DNA of 64,000 bases from JAUIIK01 sp963709995. Its GTDB lineage: Bacteria > Chloroflexota > Chloroflexia > Thermomicrobiales > CFX8. Where the stretch lies: contig CAVPYN010000017.1 of assembly GCA_963709995.1 (NCBI GenBank), forward strand, positions 1-64,000, given 5' to 3'. The notes beneath the pieces are model-generated. The model worked only from the letters and a program-made list of their open reading frames with translations, was not told where the DNA came from and searched no databases. The translations under genes and the position numbers were made by a program. Positions 35,828 to 43,624 of this stretch are shown here, piece by piece (the stretch's first letter is position 1; each line of letters opens with the position of its first letter).

Positions 35828-36909
35828 CCTCAAACATGACACGCTCCCAGTCTCACCGGATGCGGGTCGGAATCGACCAGCGACTGGCGGCATACCGCAT
35901 GGGCGGGATCGCTCGGTACGCGATTGAACTTGGGAACGCCCTCGAACGGTTCGACACCCTCGAACTGGTCAAGTTCGGCCACGCAAAGGAAAGCGCTCCA
36001 GGCGGCAACCGCATGCTGCTGCGAACGCCCCCGCACCATCGACTCGAAAGCCAGTTCCTGCGGCTGGAACTTGCGCTGAGACGCGCCAGCATCGATGTGT
36101 TTCACGCAACCGATTTCGTGCCGCCAGGGCTGGGAGGAACCGCAACCGTCGCCACGGTGCACGATCTCGCATTTCTGCGCTGGCCGGACCAGTTGGAGGC
36201 AAACGCGCTCGCCTACTATCGCCAGATCTTGAACCCCCGGCGTCATCCAACATTGTGGATCACGCCTTCGGAATGGACGAGAAACGATCTCTGCGAACAA
36301 GTTGGCGTTGATCCAGCCACCGTCTTCGTCATCCCGCACGGCGCGTCGAGCTTTCTTACGGACGTCGGAATCGTGCCGCGCGCTGTTCGCAGGCCCTATC
36401 TTGTCACGGTCGGCACCGTGGAACCCCGGAAGCGATATGATCTCCTGCTCGACGCGCTTGCATTGATCGATGAGCGACCGGAACTCGTCATCGCCGGTCA
36501 ACCCGGATGGAACAGCGATGCTATCCAGCGCCGTCTCCGAACAGACCCTTCGGTCACCTGGCTAGACACCACCTCTGACCTGGAGATTCGCAGACTGATC
36601 GCGGGGGCAGTCGCGCTGGCGCTTCCGAGTCTGGAGGAGGGTTTTGGGCTGAGCGCGCTCGAAGCGATGGCCTGCGGCACGCCGGTCGTATCTTCCGGCC
36701 ATGGCGCGCTTCCGGAGGTGACCGGAGGCGCCGCAATGACGCCACGCACAGACGATCCTCAAGGATGGGCTGCCGAACTTGAGCGGGTGATGCTCGACAT
36801 CCCAGCCTGGCGGCAAGCATCGACTGAAGGGTTCGAAAGATCCCGGCACTTTACCTGGGAGCGGGCGGCAGAGAGCACCCTCGAGGTATATCAACGAGCA
36901 TTGGGTTAG
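35824..36909 (+). CDS. GT4-family glycosyltransferase
   Basis: 361 residues. The acceptor half has MRVGIDQRLAAYRMGGIARYAIEL and HATDFVPPGLGGTATVATVHDLAFLRWP. The donor half has VTVGTVEPRKRYDLLLDALALI and the nucleotide-sugar EX7E-type segment ALPSLEEGFGLSALEAMACGTPVVSS. Start is ambiguous: TTG 35824 overlapping the DUF402 stop, ATG 35836, or ATG 35860 just before the conserved first strand. None has a clear ribosome-binding site, so translational coupling is likely. Sugar and acceptor unknown. Confidence 0.88.
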   Translation: MTSNMTRSQSHRMRVGIDQRLAAYRMGGIARYAIELGNALERFDTLELVKFGHAKESAPGGNRMLLRTPPHHRLESQFLRLELALRRASIDVFHATDFVPPGLGGTATVATVHDLAFLRWPDQLEANALAYYRQILNPRRHPTLWITPSEWTRNDLCEQVGVDPATVFVIPHGASSFLTDVGIVPRAVRRPYLVTVGTVEPRKRYDLLLDALALIDERPELVIAGQPGWNSDAIQRRLRTDPSVTWLDTTSDLEIRRLIAGAVALALPSLEEGFGLSALEAMACGTPVVSSGHGALPEVTGGAAMTPRTDDPQGWAAELERVMLDIPAWRQASTEGFERSRHFTWERAAESTLEVYQRALG

Positions 36910-37574
36910 AAATCATCGTCATCAAGCGCAAAATGGACGTTCTCCATCTGATCCCGGAGGTAGTCCCGGCTCCGGACCACGATGCGACGGACTTCATCGA
37001 CGGAGATCTCGTGCTCTTCGGCGATTGCATAGACGTTGCTGCCATGAATCGTACGCTGCAAGAAGATCGAGCGCCATCGCTCGGGGAGTCCGGTGAGTGA
37101 TTCGATCAGGTAGCTAAGATTCTCCGAGTCGATTGACGTGTCTTCAAGCGAACGCGCATCGACATCCGGAATGATGTCCGCCAACGTCACCTGCTCGCCG
37201 TCTTCGCCTTCACTGAAGACAACCTGATCGAGTGATACCGTCCGGGCGCGCTCGTTCATGACTCTGCGGATTTCCCGCCGGATCATATCCTGTGCGCGAG
37301 AACGAAGATAGGTGTGTAAATCGCGGATTGGAACGCCTTCTTCTAATCGTGTCAGTGCCGACGCGAAGGAATTGTCAACGACTTCATCCCGCTGGAGATC
37401 GGATGGCTCCAGCTGTCCCATGGCGATCCGCCGGCCAATCTCATATGCGACGAACGACTCCAGGCGCTCGAGCAGGAGCCCTGGTTCGTTGCGAATCTGG
37501 TTCATTTGCGCTTGCACGGCGCTCGCCAGATCGTCGCTGTCCTCGTGTCCGTTGTGGCCAATCTCAGCCGACAT
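36906..37574 (-). CDS. sigma-70-like transcription factor
   Basis: 222 residues from ATG 37574, which has a strong AAGGAAG; a TTG at 37685 would add 37 residues without homology. The middle part (IRDLHTYLRSRAQDMIRREIRRVMNERARTVSLDQ) resembles sigma region 2. The C-terminus (LPERWRSIFLQRTIHGSNVYAIAEEHEISVDEVRRIVVRSRDYLRD) is a region-4 helix-turn-helix. The acidic tail DDDDF is unusual. It lies 124 bp downstream of the DUF3179 genes on the same strand and may be read from that operon. Regulon unknown. Confidence 0.7.
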   Translation of the reverse strand: MSAEIGHNGHEDSDDLASAVQAQMNQIRNEPGLLLERLESFVAYEIGRRIAMGQLEPSDLQRDEVVDNSFASALTRLEEGVPIRDLHTYLRSRAQDMIRREIRRVMNERARTVSLDQVVFSEGEDGEQVTLADIIPDVDARSLEDTSIDSENLSYLIESLTGLPERWRSIFLQRTIHGSNVYAIAEEHEISVDEVRRIVVRSRDYLRDQMENVHFALDDDDF

Positions 37575-37697
37575 GTCTTCCTTCACCGGCGCTGAATCCA
37601 GGGCACCCTGGTTTCGATTCACGTCGATTAAGTGTAAGTCATCGGAAGATAGTAGAGGCACGATGGTGACTTGAGTAATAGCCAACAGTTGTTGTTC

Positions 37698-38991
37698 TCA
37701 AGTGTTCGGTCGTCGGAGTTCCGTTTCAGGATGGAATCCTACCCACGCAAACCAGAACAACCTCAACGAACGAACCTCGACGAGCCGGGCTCCTTCGAGT
37801 TCACCATCCACGGCAGATCCCCCAAACGTCCATCGGCTTCCCGTCTCGATGTCCGTCAGCCAGCCGTTTTCCAGCGTGAATGTCAATGCCTGTCCGTCCA
37901 CGGTCCTGTCGAAGACCCCGGTGACCGTCGCTGAGTCCGGTTCGGCAACGACAAGCACCGGCAAGCCGTCAACCTGATCATTGATCGCCCCTAGTCGGAC
38001 TACATCAGATTCAAGATAGGCGATGAAACGGCTATCTTCGAGTTCAACGCCAATCACGAATTCTTTGGCAAAGACCTGTGGATTCTCGGCGTTGACGTCA
38101 AACCAGAGGTCATCGCTCTGAAAATAGGCGCTGTACGGCTTGCCCTCATAGTCACGTTGAAAACCGGTGAAGCGTGAAAGAACTTCGGATTCGGGGGTAG
38201 ATCTCCCGCCAATCTCGCCAGGTCATCGTCTGCGATGGATAGAATTCGAGGCGTTCTCCGGCCAGCTCTCCGACGACGGCGATGCCGCTGATCTGCTCCC
38301 AAAGAGTTCCGGTGAGGCGATCATACATGAGAAGGTCAGAACTGTAGAGCTCACCCGAAACGCCGAACTCCGGGTGTTTTCCCTGCACTTCGCGCTCGTA
38401 CACGACGGCGCTGCCACAGAGCGGTCAGTAGGTGACGAGCAGATGTTTGCCTTCAAACGTCTCGTTGATGATCTCATGCCAGATGAGAATCTGGAGCGGA
38501 TAGGCGCGATACTTGCCATCGACCTCAACGCCGATCACCAGACCGTCCGGGTCATACACCATCTGATCCCATCGATCCGGCCCGACGTATGAAGGCCGGT
38601 CGAGGGATGGAATGCCATCGCGGGAGACTCCACCCCACTCGATCGCGTTCAGGGGGATGAGGTGCTTCGTGCCGTCTTCGGCCACCCGGACCTCGTCGTA
38701 GTGACCGGACAGATTCAAGTCTTCGGAGCGATTGAGCGCAACCGACTCCCGGTCTACCGCGTCGCTGAATCGGACCTCCGCAGGCCCGGACGGCTCCGCA
38801 GTCGCGATTGGAATCTGCAATCCTTGCGACACAATGGCCGTCGTGGGCTCACCGGTGCGGCCACTGACGGCTTGTTCCCGCGCCCCTGACTCACCCCCGA
38901 TGACAAAAACGCTGCCAACAACGAGCGCGAGCAGGATCACGACGCTCTCCCGAAAGAAGACTGGCAGCGATCGGCTACCTTCTGGGTCCAC
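37698..38991 (-). CDS. DUF3179 protein with in-frame UGA (probable selenocysteine) and one frameshift
   Basis: Starts at GTG 38991, overlapping the TAG of its paralogue. Residues 13-32 are a signal anchor, so the protein is exported. The DUF3179 core includes LIPLNAIEWGGVSRDGIPS and YPLQILIWHEIINETFEG. At residue 189 a UGA (38425-38427) stands where both neighbouring paralogues have the first Cys of CPLC, giving Y-U-P-L-C-G-S-A. Translation resumes in frame (VVYEREVQGKHPEFGVSGELYSSDLLMYDR). A hairpin follows the UGA. One extra base in CCCCC (complement of 38193-38197) then breaks the frame; repaired, it continues to HPETELRRPNT at 37698. Either a selenoprotein with a sequencing error, or a decaying gene. 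Confidence 0.75.
38393..38423 (-). promoter_or_regulatory. candidate SECIS hairpin in DUF3179 gene
   Basis: Starting one base after the UGA, CGCUC (38419-38423) pairs with GAGCG (38393-38397). A bulged U and three further pairs (GUG with UAC-side bases 38398-38400) extend the stem. The 14-base apical loop contains several G. The equivalent segment of the CPLC paralogue next door does not form this stem. The structure is weaker than the AhpD ones. Confidence 0.45.
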
Positions 38992-40280
38992 TAGTTCCCG
39001 CTCCCATCAGGCATCCACAACTCGGTTTCCGGATGAAACGCAAACCAGGCGAACCAGAAACCCTTTATCGTGATCAGCGGTTCGAGGAACGTCCCAGCCA
39101 ACTCCCCGGAAACTGCTTCGCCGTCCAAGTTCCAGACACTTCCGGTCTCAGCATCAGACAGCCCTGAAGCGCTGGCAGCAAACGTCAATGCCCTCCCGTT
39201 CGAATCCCTCCGAAACACGCCGACGGTGTTGCCAGCCTCCGGATTTGCAACGACGAGGAGTGGCACACCGCCGATCTCGTCATTGATTGGACCGTGCTCC
39301 ACGACAGCGTCGTCCGGATAGGCGCCGAACGTTTCTGGATCAACCTCGACCCCTGTGACACGGGTCTTGGCGTGAAGACGATCGTCCACACCGGTTACCG
39401 GGAACCAGATACTCGGACTCGCATCGTAGCCATCGTATGGAGGATTGTCGTAGTCACGGTCGTAACCCGTCGAGCGAGTTAGCACCTCAGAATCCGGATA
39501 GGCCCGCTTCCAATCTCCCCACGTCATCAGTTCACTCGGGTAGAACTCCAGACGCTGTCCGGTCAATTCTCCGACGACCGCGGTGCCGGTGATCTGCGAC
39601 CAGTAGGACTCCGTCTTGCGGTCGTACATCAGGAGATCGGAATTATAGAGTTTTCCCGACACGCCGAATTCAACCACTTCGCTGGAATCCCCGATGTCGA
39701 TTTTCCGTACGAAGGCGATCGCGCTCCCGCAAAGTGGGCAGTACGAGCCCAGAATAGGAAGCCCCTCAAACGTGTCGTTGACGAGTTCATGCCAGACGAG
39801 GATCTGGAACGGATAGGCGCGGTGGCTCCCGTCAACTTCAACCCCAAGCACGAACTGCTCGTCGTCCAACTCCTGCTCGTCCCACGCATTTGAACCTACG
39901 AACTGCGGATTGTCAATCGAGGGAATGCCGTCCTTTGGCGGTCCGCCCGACTGGATTTCGTCGCGGGGAATGAGATATCGCGTGCCGTCACTTGCAACCT
40001 GAATTTCCCGGAAATGGCCGTCCGGCCCGAGCTCATCTCCGGGAATCCCGGTCACGGTCAGATTACCCGAGACGGGAGACGATTCGGCAGCAGGTTCGAG
40101 TGTCGTGGCAGTCGCGGCGCCGCCAGCCAGCGGGTCAGAAGACTCATCATTTCCACAGGCAGCCAGCACCGCCAGGGCCATCGCTCCGGCTGCGCCAGCA
40201 AGAAACTCGCGCCGAGAGACCTGCCTTGAGAAGTCTGTTTTCACGTTCGGCTCCATCTTGCGGCATCGTGACCCGTCCAT
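38991..40280 (-). CDS. DUF3179 lipoprotein with twin-arginine-like signal
   Basis: 429 residues (or 421 from ATG 40256). The N-terminus SRREFLAGAAGAMALAVLAACG combines a twin-arginine-like motif with a lipobox cysteine, so the protein is an exported lipoprotein. The DUF3179 domain has YLIPRDEIQSGGPPKDGIPS, YPFQILVWHELVNDTFEG and the CxxC motif YCPLCGSAI. FGVSGKLYNSDLLMYDR and the C-terminal WFAWFAFHPETELW follow. It is the middle gene of three paralogues and overlaps the UGA-containing one by a base. Function of the family is not established; the conserved His and CxxC suggest metal or redox chemistry. Confidence 0.87.
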   Translation of the reverse strand: MDGSRCRKMEPNVKTDFSRQVSRREFLAGAAGAMALAVLAACGNDESSDPLAGGAATATTLEPAAESSPVSGNLTVTGIPGDELGPDGHFREIQVASDGTRYLIPRDEIQSGGPPKDGIPSIDNPQFVGSNAWDEQELDDEQFVLGVEVDGSHRAYPFQILVWHELVNDTFEGLPILGSYCPLCGSAIAFVRKIDIGDSSEVVEFGVSGKLYNSDLLMYDRKTESYWSQITGTAVVGELTGQRLEFYPSELMTWGDWKRAYPDSEVLTRSTGYDRDYDNPPYDGYDASPSIWFPVTGVDDRLHAKTRVTGVEVDPETFGAYPDDAVVEHGPINDEIGGVPLLVVANPEAGNTVGVFRRDSNGRALTFAASASGLSDAETGSVWNLDGEAVSGELAGTFLEPLITIKGFWFAWFAFHPETELWMPDGSGN

Positions 40281-40343
40281 CTCAGAGGGGGTCGGATATG
40301 TCGCTATTCTCGTCGAATCGCCTGCGAAGAACTGTCAGAGGGA

Positions 40344-41507
40344 TTACCGGATTGGATCCCAGAGCGTTGTTTCTGGAAAGAACGATGCCCAGGCAAACCA
40401 GAATGAGATGGTGACATCGACCGGGACGAGATCGACGCCACCCACCAGGCTCTTGCCGTCGATCAGGCGCCACCGCTGATTCGAGCCTTCGATCCGGAGC
40501 ATGGGTTCCTCCGGGTTTGTAACATCCACATCCAATTTCGGTCTGTCCGGGCTGAGATATGCCGCCACCCAGTTGCTCTGACCGTCAAACCAGACCACGA
40601 TAGCGGTGTCGCCGACTCGATCGCGCACGATACGGTCATGATGCTGCTCCAGCGGGTAGGCGCTCGCGACGCCATCAATCACGATGCCGGCCACGAGTGT
40701 CTTCTCCGGCAGATCATCGCGCACGCTCAGAGGAATCAGTCCGGCAGAGTTCGACGCAAAGTACAGCTTGAATCGATCGACGGAATAGCGAGCTTCCCCG
40801 CCCAGCGCCTCGACATCCAGCACATCGGTTCGGGGATGAGCCGCAACCCAAGATCGCCAATCAGTCTGTACGGCCGGGTACCGTCTCAAACGAAACTCCT
40901 CACCGGTCCCACCAACCGATTCCCCGGTCAACTGAGACCAGAGACCTCCTTGCTCACGATCAAACATAACCAGTGAGGAATTGAGCAGGAACCCGGAAAC
41001 ACCGAATGTCCGTTCTGATCCCAGGATCCTGCGATCGTAGACGGCGCCGGAAAAGCAGAGCGGGCAGAAGGTCACGACGACAGGGATGCCAGATAGGTCA
41101 TCGTTCACAACCTCATGCACGCTCAACACGCGGAGGGGATAGGCCCTTGCCACATCGTTGACAGTTATCCCCAGTACTGCCTCATCCATAGCGATGCTGG
41201 AGGCTGCGTCGCCCGCGGGGATGAACGGAGGCAAGTCGAGGGACTGAATCTGGTCCCGTTCAAGAACCGGTATCAGTTCGCCGGTGAAGTCCGCCTGAGC
41301 TGCGCCGATCCCGCCTTCTCCCAGTATTGGCAATCTGCCGCCAAGACCAGGGTTCGGGCGTGAGCCTGCCGGCTGACTGCCCGTGGCAGTAACGATGATC
41401 CCGCATGTAACGGAAATCAGCATGAAAATCGACACCGACCTCAGTCCGGTACCCAATGTGAATCCCGCTCGATTCCAGTATGAAATCCCGCCCCCATCAT
41501 CGTCCAC
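40344..41507 (-). CDS. DUF3179 protein, membrane-anchored
   Basis: 387 residues from GTG 41507. A hydrophobic segment (VSIFMLISVTCGIIVTATGS) serves as signal anchor. The DUF3179 core is conserved: ELIPVLERDQIQSLDLPPFI, YPLRVLSVHEVVNDDLSG, the CxxC motif FCPLCFSGAVYDRR, FGVSGFLLNSSLVMFDRE, and the C-terminal FWFAWASFFPETTLWDP. It is the first gene of the three-paralogue operon, 63 bp before the next, and is divergently transcribed from the AhpD-like selenoprotein pair 214 bp away. Confidence 0.85.
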   Translation of the reverse strand: MDDDGGGISYWNRAGFTLGTGLRSVSIFMLISVTCGIIVTATGSQPAGSRPNPGLGGRLPILGEGGIGAAQADFTGELIPVLERDQIQSLDLPPFIPAGDAASSIAMDEAVLGITVNDVARAYPLRVLSVHEVVNDDLSGIPVVVTFCPLCFSGAVYDRRILGSERTFGVSGFLLNSSLVMFDREQGGLWSQLTGESVGGTGEEFRLRRYPAVQTDWRSWVAAHPRTDVLDVEALGGEARYSVDRFKLYFASNSAGLIPLSVRDDLPEKTLVAGIVIDGVASAYPLEQHHDRIVRDRVGDTAIVVWFDGQSNWVAAYLSPDRPKLDVDVTNPEEPMLRIEGSNQRWRLIDGKSLVGGVDLVPVDVTISFWFAWASFFPETTLWDPIR

Positions 41508-41721
41508 TGCGACAGCCGGGATCGTCCCAACACATCACCGTTGGTTGGAGCTGGTGACTTCAACATCCTCTGGTTCGATGCTCTAACCTCTGCTCTGTCT
41601 AGAGTATCGTTGGCCGTGCTACCGAACTGTAATCTGACGCACATCCAGACGTTTCACCGGGCGCCATCGTGCTAGAGTTGCCCGGACGACCGCTGAGGAG
41701 AGAGGGTGGGCAGGCATTTCC

Positions 41722-42345
41722 ATGCCGTATATCAGCACTGTAGCCTCCGAGGACGCCGAAGGCGATCTTCTGGACGTTTACATCGCACATGAGATCGATC
41801 AGGGCGTGATCTTCGCGCCATACGAAGTGCTAACAAACAACGGCCCAGCGCTCAAAGCGCTGACCGAGTTTCAACACGCCGTCCGTTTTGGAGAGTCGCC
41901 GCTCAGCCGTTTCCAGCGTGAGATGATCGCGACGCTGACAAGCGGCGCGACCGGTTGCGTCTTCTGAACACTCTCCCATCGCCGGTGGATTCGCCGGCTT
42001 GGACGCGCTCAAGAAGAGTACAGCCGTACTGAGGTTGCTCAAATCGCGGATGACCTCTCTCGCGCTACCTGGGATTCACCTCCCCTCAGCCAGCGTGACC
42101 GGGCGATGCTCAACTACGTCTACAAACTCGCGACCCGGCCGGGTGAAATGGTGGAATCGGATGTCATCGCGCTGCGGGATGTCGGATTCGACGATCGAGA
42201 GATTACCGATATCGCGGTAAACTGTGCCCTCTTCGCCTTCTTCACACGCATCGTCGACGGGCTCGGCGCAACACTCGAACCAGGTATGGAGGCCGAGGCA
42301 GAGCGGCTTGGCCTGTCCTCTCACATGCCCGCCGGGGTGATCTAG
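41722..42345 (+). CDS. AhpD-like peroxidase-family selenoprotein (CxxU)
   Basis: 207 residues read through one in-frame UGA at 41965-41967. ORF callers would split it at 41967 and restart at 42106, but both halves are in the same frame. It matches the 'peroxidase-related'/carboxymuconolactone decarboxylase-like family. FGESPLSRFQREMIATLTSGATG precedes C79-V-F-U82-TLSH, which corresponds to the family motif CxxCxxxH with the resolving/second Cys as UGA. The second half (LSQRDRAMLNYVYKLATRPGEM; DVGFDDREITDIAVNCALFAFFTRIVDGLG) is fully conserved. This family reduces peroxides or disulfides through the CxxC pair. A hairpin follows the UGA. No signal peptide, so cytoplasmic. Confidence 0.85.
41981..41998 (+). 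promoter_or_regulatory. candidate bacterial SECIS element, first AhpD gene
   Basis: GCCGG (41981-41985) pairs with CCGGC (41994-41998), and a U-G pair can close the loop further. An outer CCA/UGG pairing is possible. The apical loop UGGAUUCG begins 19 bases after the UGA, in the range typical of bacterial SECIS loops, which need exposed G residues for SelB. Confidence 0.65.
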
Positions 42346-42925
42346 TGGCCTGGGTCGGTATTATCCCTGCGGAAGACGCATCCGGCGATCTGTTGACATT
42401 CTGTTCAAAGCTCGGGCTGAAATCGGGCCCGGTTGGCTCTCCCTGGGAAGTGCTCACCCAGAACGGCGCCGCGCTTCTGCGTCTGGAACAGCTTGACAAT
42501 GCCGTCCGGTTCAAAGCAGTGGCGCTCAGCCGCTTGCGTATTGAAATGATCGCCTGTCTGGTTTCGGCGATCAATCACTGCGTCTTCTGAGTACTCGCTC
42601 ACCGGAGGTGGATCCTCCGTGAGGGTGGGACGGCGTTAGTCGCCGATGCGCTCGCAACCGGCAACTGGCGGGACGCCGGTCTCTCCGAGTCAGACACGGC
42701 GTTACTCGAATACGTCGAACAACTGACAGTCAGGCCCTCCAGCGTTCGAGAAGCCGATATCCAGAGGCTGCGTGAGCACGGGTTCTGCGATGCCGAGATT
42801 GGAGACGCGGGTTGCCGTGGCTGCTCACTATGCGATCATGAACCGGCTTGTCGATGGCTCTCGGGGTGACGATTCCGCCAGGATTCGAACGAGACGTCGA
42901 ACGCCTTGGATTGAGTCCCGCCTAG
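42345..42925 (+). CDS. second AhpD-like selenoprotein (CxxU), C-terminal frameshifts
   Basis: Starts at a GTG that shares a base with the TAG of the first copy, so the two are co-translated. UGA at 42588-42590 is again residue 82, in H-C79-V-F-U82-VLAHRRW, the same CxxUxxxH arrangement. Translation continues in frame with GLSESDTALLEYVEQLTVRPSSVREADIQRLREHGFCDAEIGDA. Near the end two extra bases (a G in GGG at 42809-42811 and a T near 42859-42862) displace the frame. Without them it reads AVAVAAHYAIMNRLVDG, then LGVTIPPGFERDVERLGLSPA to TAG 42925. As written the frame ends at 42869. A strong SECIS-like hairpin follows the UGA. Confidence 0.78.
42598..42623 (+). promoter_or_regulatory. strong bacterial SECIS-like hairpin, second AhpD gene
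   Basis: CUCA pairs with UGAG, then after a single bulged C, CGGAGG pairs with CCUCCG, closing a five-base loop UGGAU. The loop starts 19 bases after the UGA, exactly as in the first copy. Stem bases differ from the first copy but pair, which supports RNA structure rather than protein conservation alone. Confidence 0.75.
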
Positions 42926-43620
42926 AACGATCTTCCCTGTTCTTGCCGCGGTTCGATCAGGTCGGAACGGTTGCTGCGAACATTGCCCACATCCGGTGAC
43001 ACCGCGTGAAACTCGACGACGCGATCTTCCGCGGGTTCAAGCAGGTCTTCGAGCTCCTCCGCGGTCGTCAAGTCGCTGTCCAACCATCTATCCCAGTCCT
43101 CCGGTTCCAGGATGACCGGCATCCTGTCATGCACTTCCGATAACCGGCGGTTGGCGCTCGTCGTGATGATCGCGCAGGATTCCAACGGCGTTGCCAGCCG
43201 GCCAGCAGGATCGGTCCAACGCTCCCAGATTCCCGCGAACGCCATCACTTCCCCATCGGCGCGATGGACGAAATATGGCTGCTTGCGGCCGCTTTCCGTC
43301 TTCCACTCGAAGAATCCATCAGCCGGGATTATCGCTCTGCGGTGCCGGAAGGCATTGCGAAACATGCCGCTCGTCGCAACTGTTTCCCGGCGAGCATTGA
43401 TCGGCCTCGGGCCGTCCTTCAGTTCCTTTGCCCAGACAGGTGTAAAGCCCCACTGCAGTCCTGACACCACGCGCTCGCCGTCTTCCGTGATGATGGCCGG
43501 GATAATCGTTGACGGCGCGACGTTGTAGCTCGGCTCGAAATGCTCCAACCGAATGAGACCCGCGTGAAAGAGCCTCGCAAATTCCTCAAGCTGGCGGATC
43601 ACCGCGAATCGCCCACACAT
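42922..43620 (-). CDS. SOS response-associated peptidase (SRAP/YedK)
   Basis: 232 residues from ATG 43620, which has GGAGGGGAGGGG upstream and exposes the catalytic C2 (MCGRF) after Met removal. SRAP features are YNVAPS, the Asn in INARRETV, the PADGFFEW segment with catalytic Glu, and the His in EVHDRMPVIL. YedK/HMCES forms a thiazolidine crosslink with abasic sites in single-stranded DNA. The extension upstream of 43620 is not homologous. Its 3' end overlaps the second AhpD gene tail to tail, and the VOC gene lies just upstream on the same strand. Confidence 0.93.
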   Translation of the reverse strand: MCGRFAVIRQLEEFARLFHAGLIRLEHFEPSYNVAPSTIIPAIITEDGERVVSGLQWGFTPVWAKELKDGPRPINARRETVATSGMFRNAFRHRRAIIPADGFFEWKTESGRKQPYFVHRADGEVMAFAGIWERWTDPAGRLATPLESCAIITTSANRRLSEVHDRMPVILEPEDWDRWLDSDLTTAEELEDLLEPAEDRVVEFHAVSPDVGNVRSNRSDLIEPRQEQGRSF

Positions 43621-43624
43621 TGAT

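Noticed and set aside
41722..41967. Treating 41722-41967 and 42106-42345 as two separate short genes
   Set aside because: They are in the same frame, separated only by one UGA, and together form one conserved AhpD-like protein.
41722..42590. UGA codons in the AhpD pair as evidence of genetic-code reassignment (UGA as Trp or other)
   Set aside because: UGA is a functional stop in many genes of this window, including the overlapping pdh operon, and Trp is encoded by TGG throughout.
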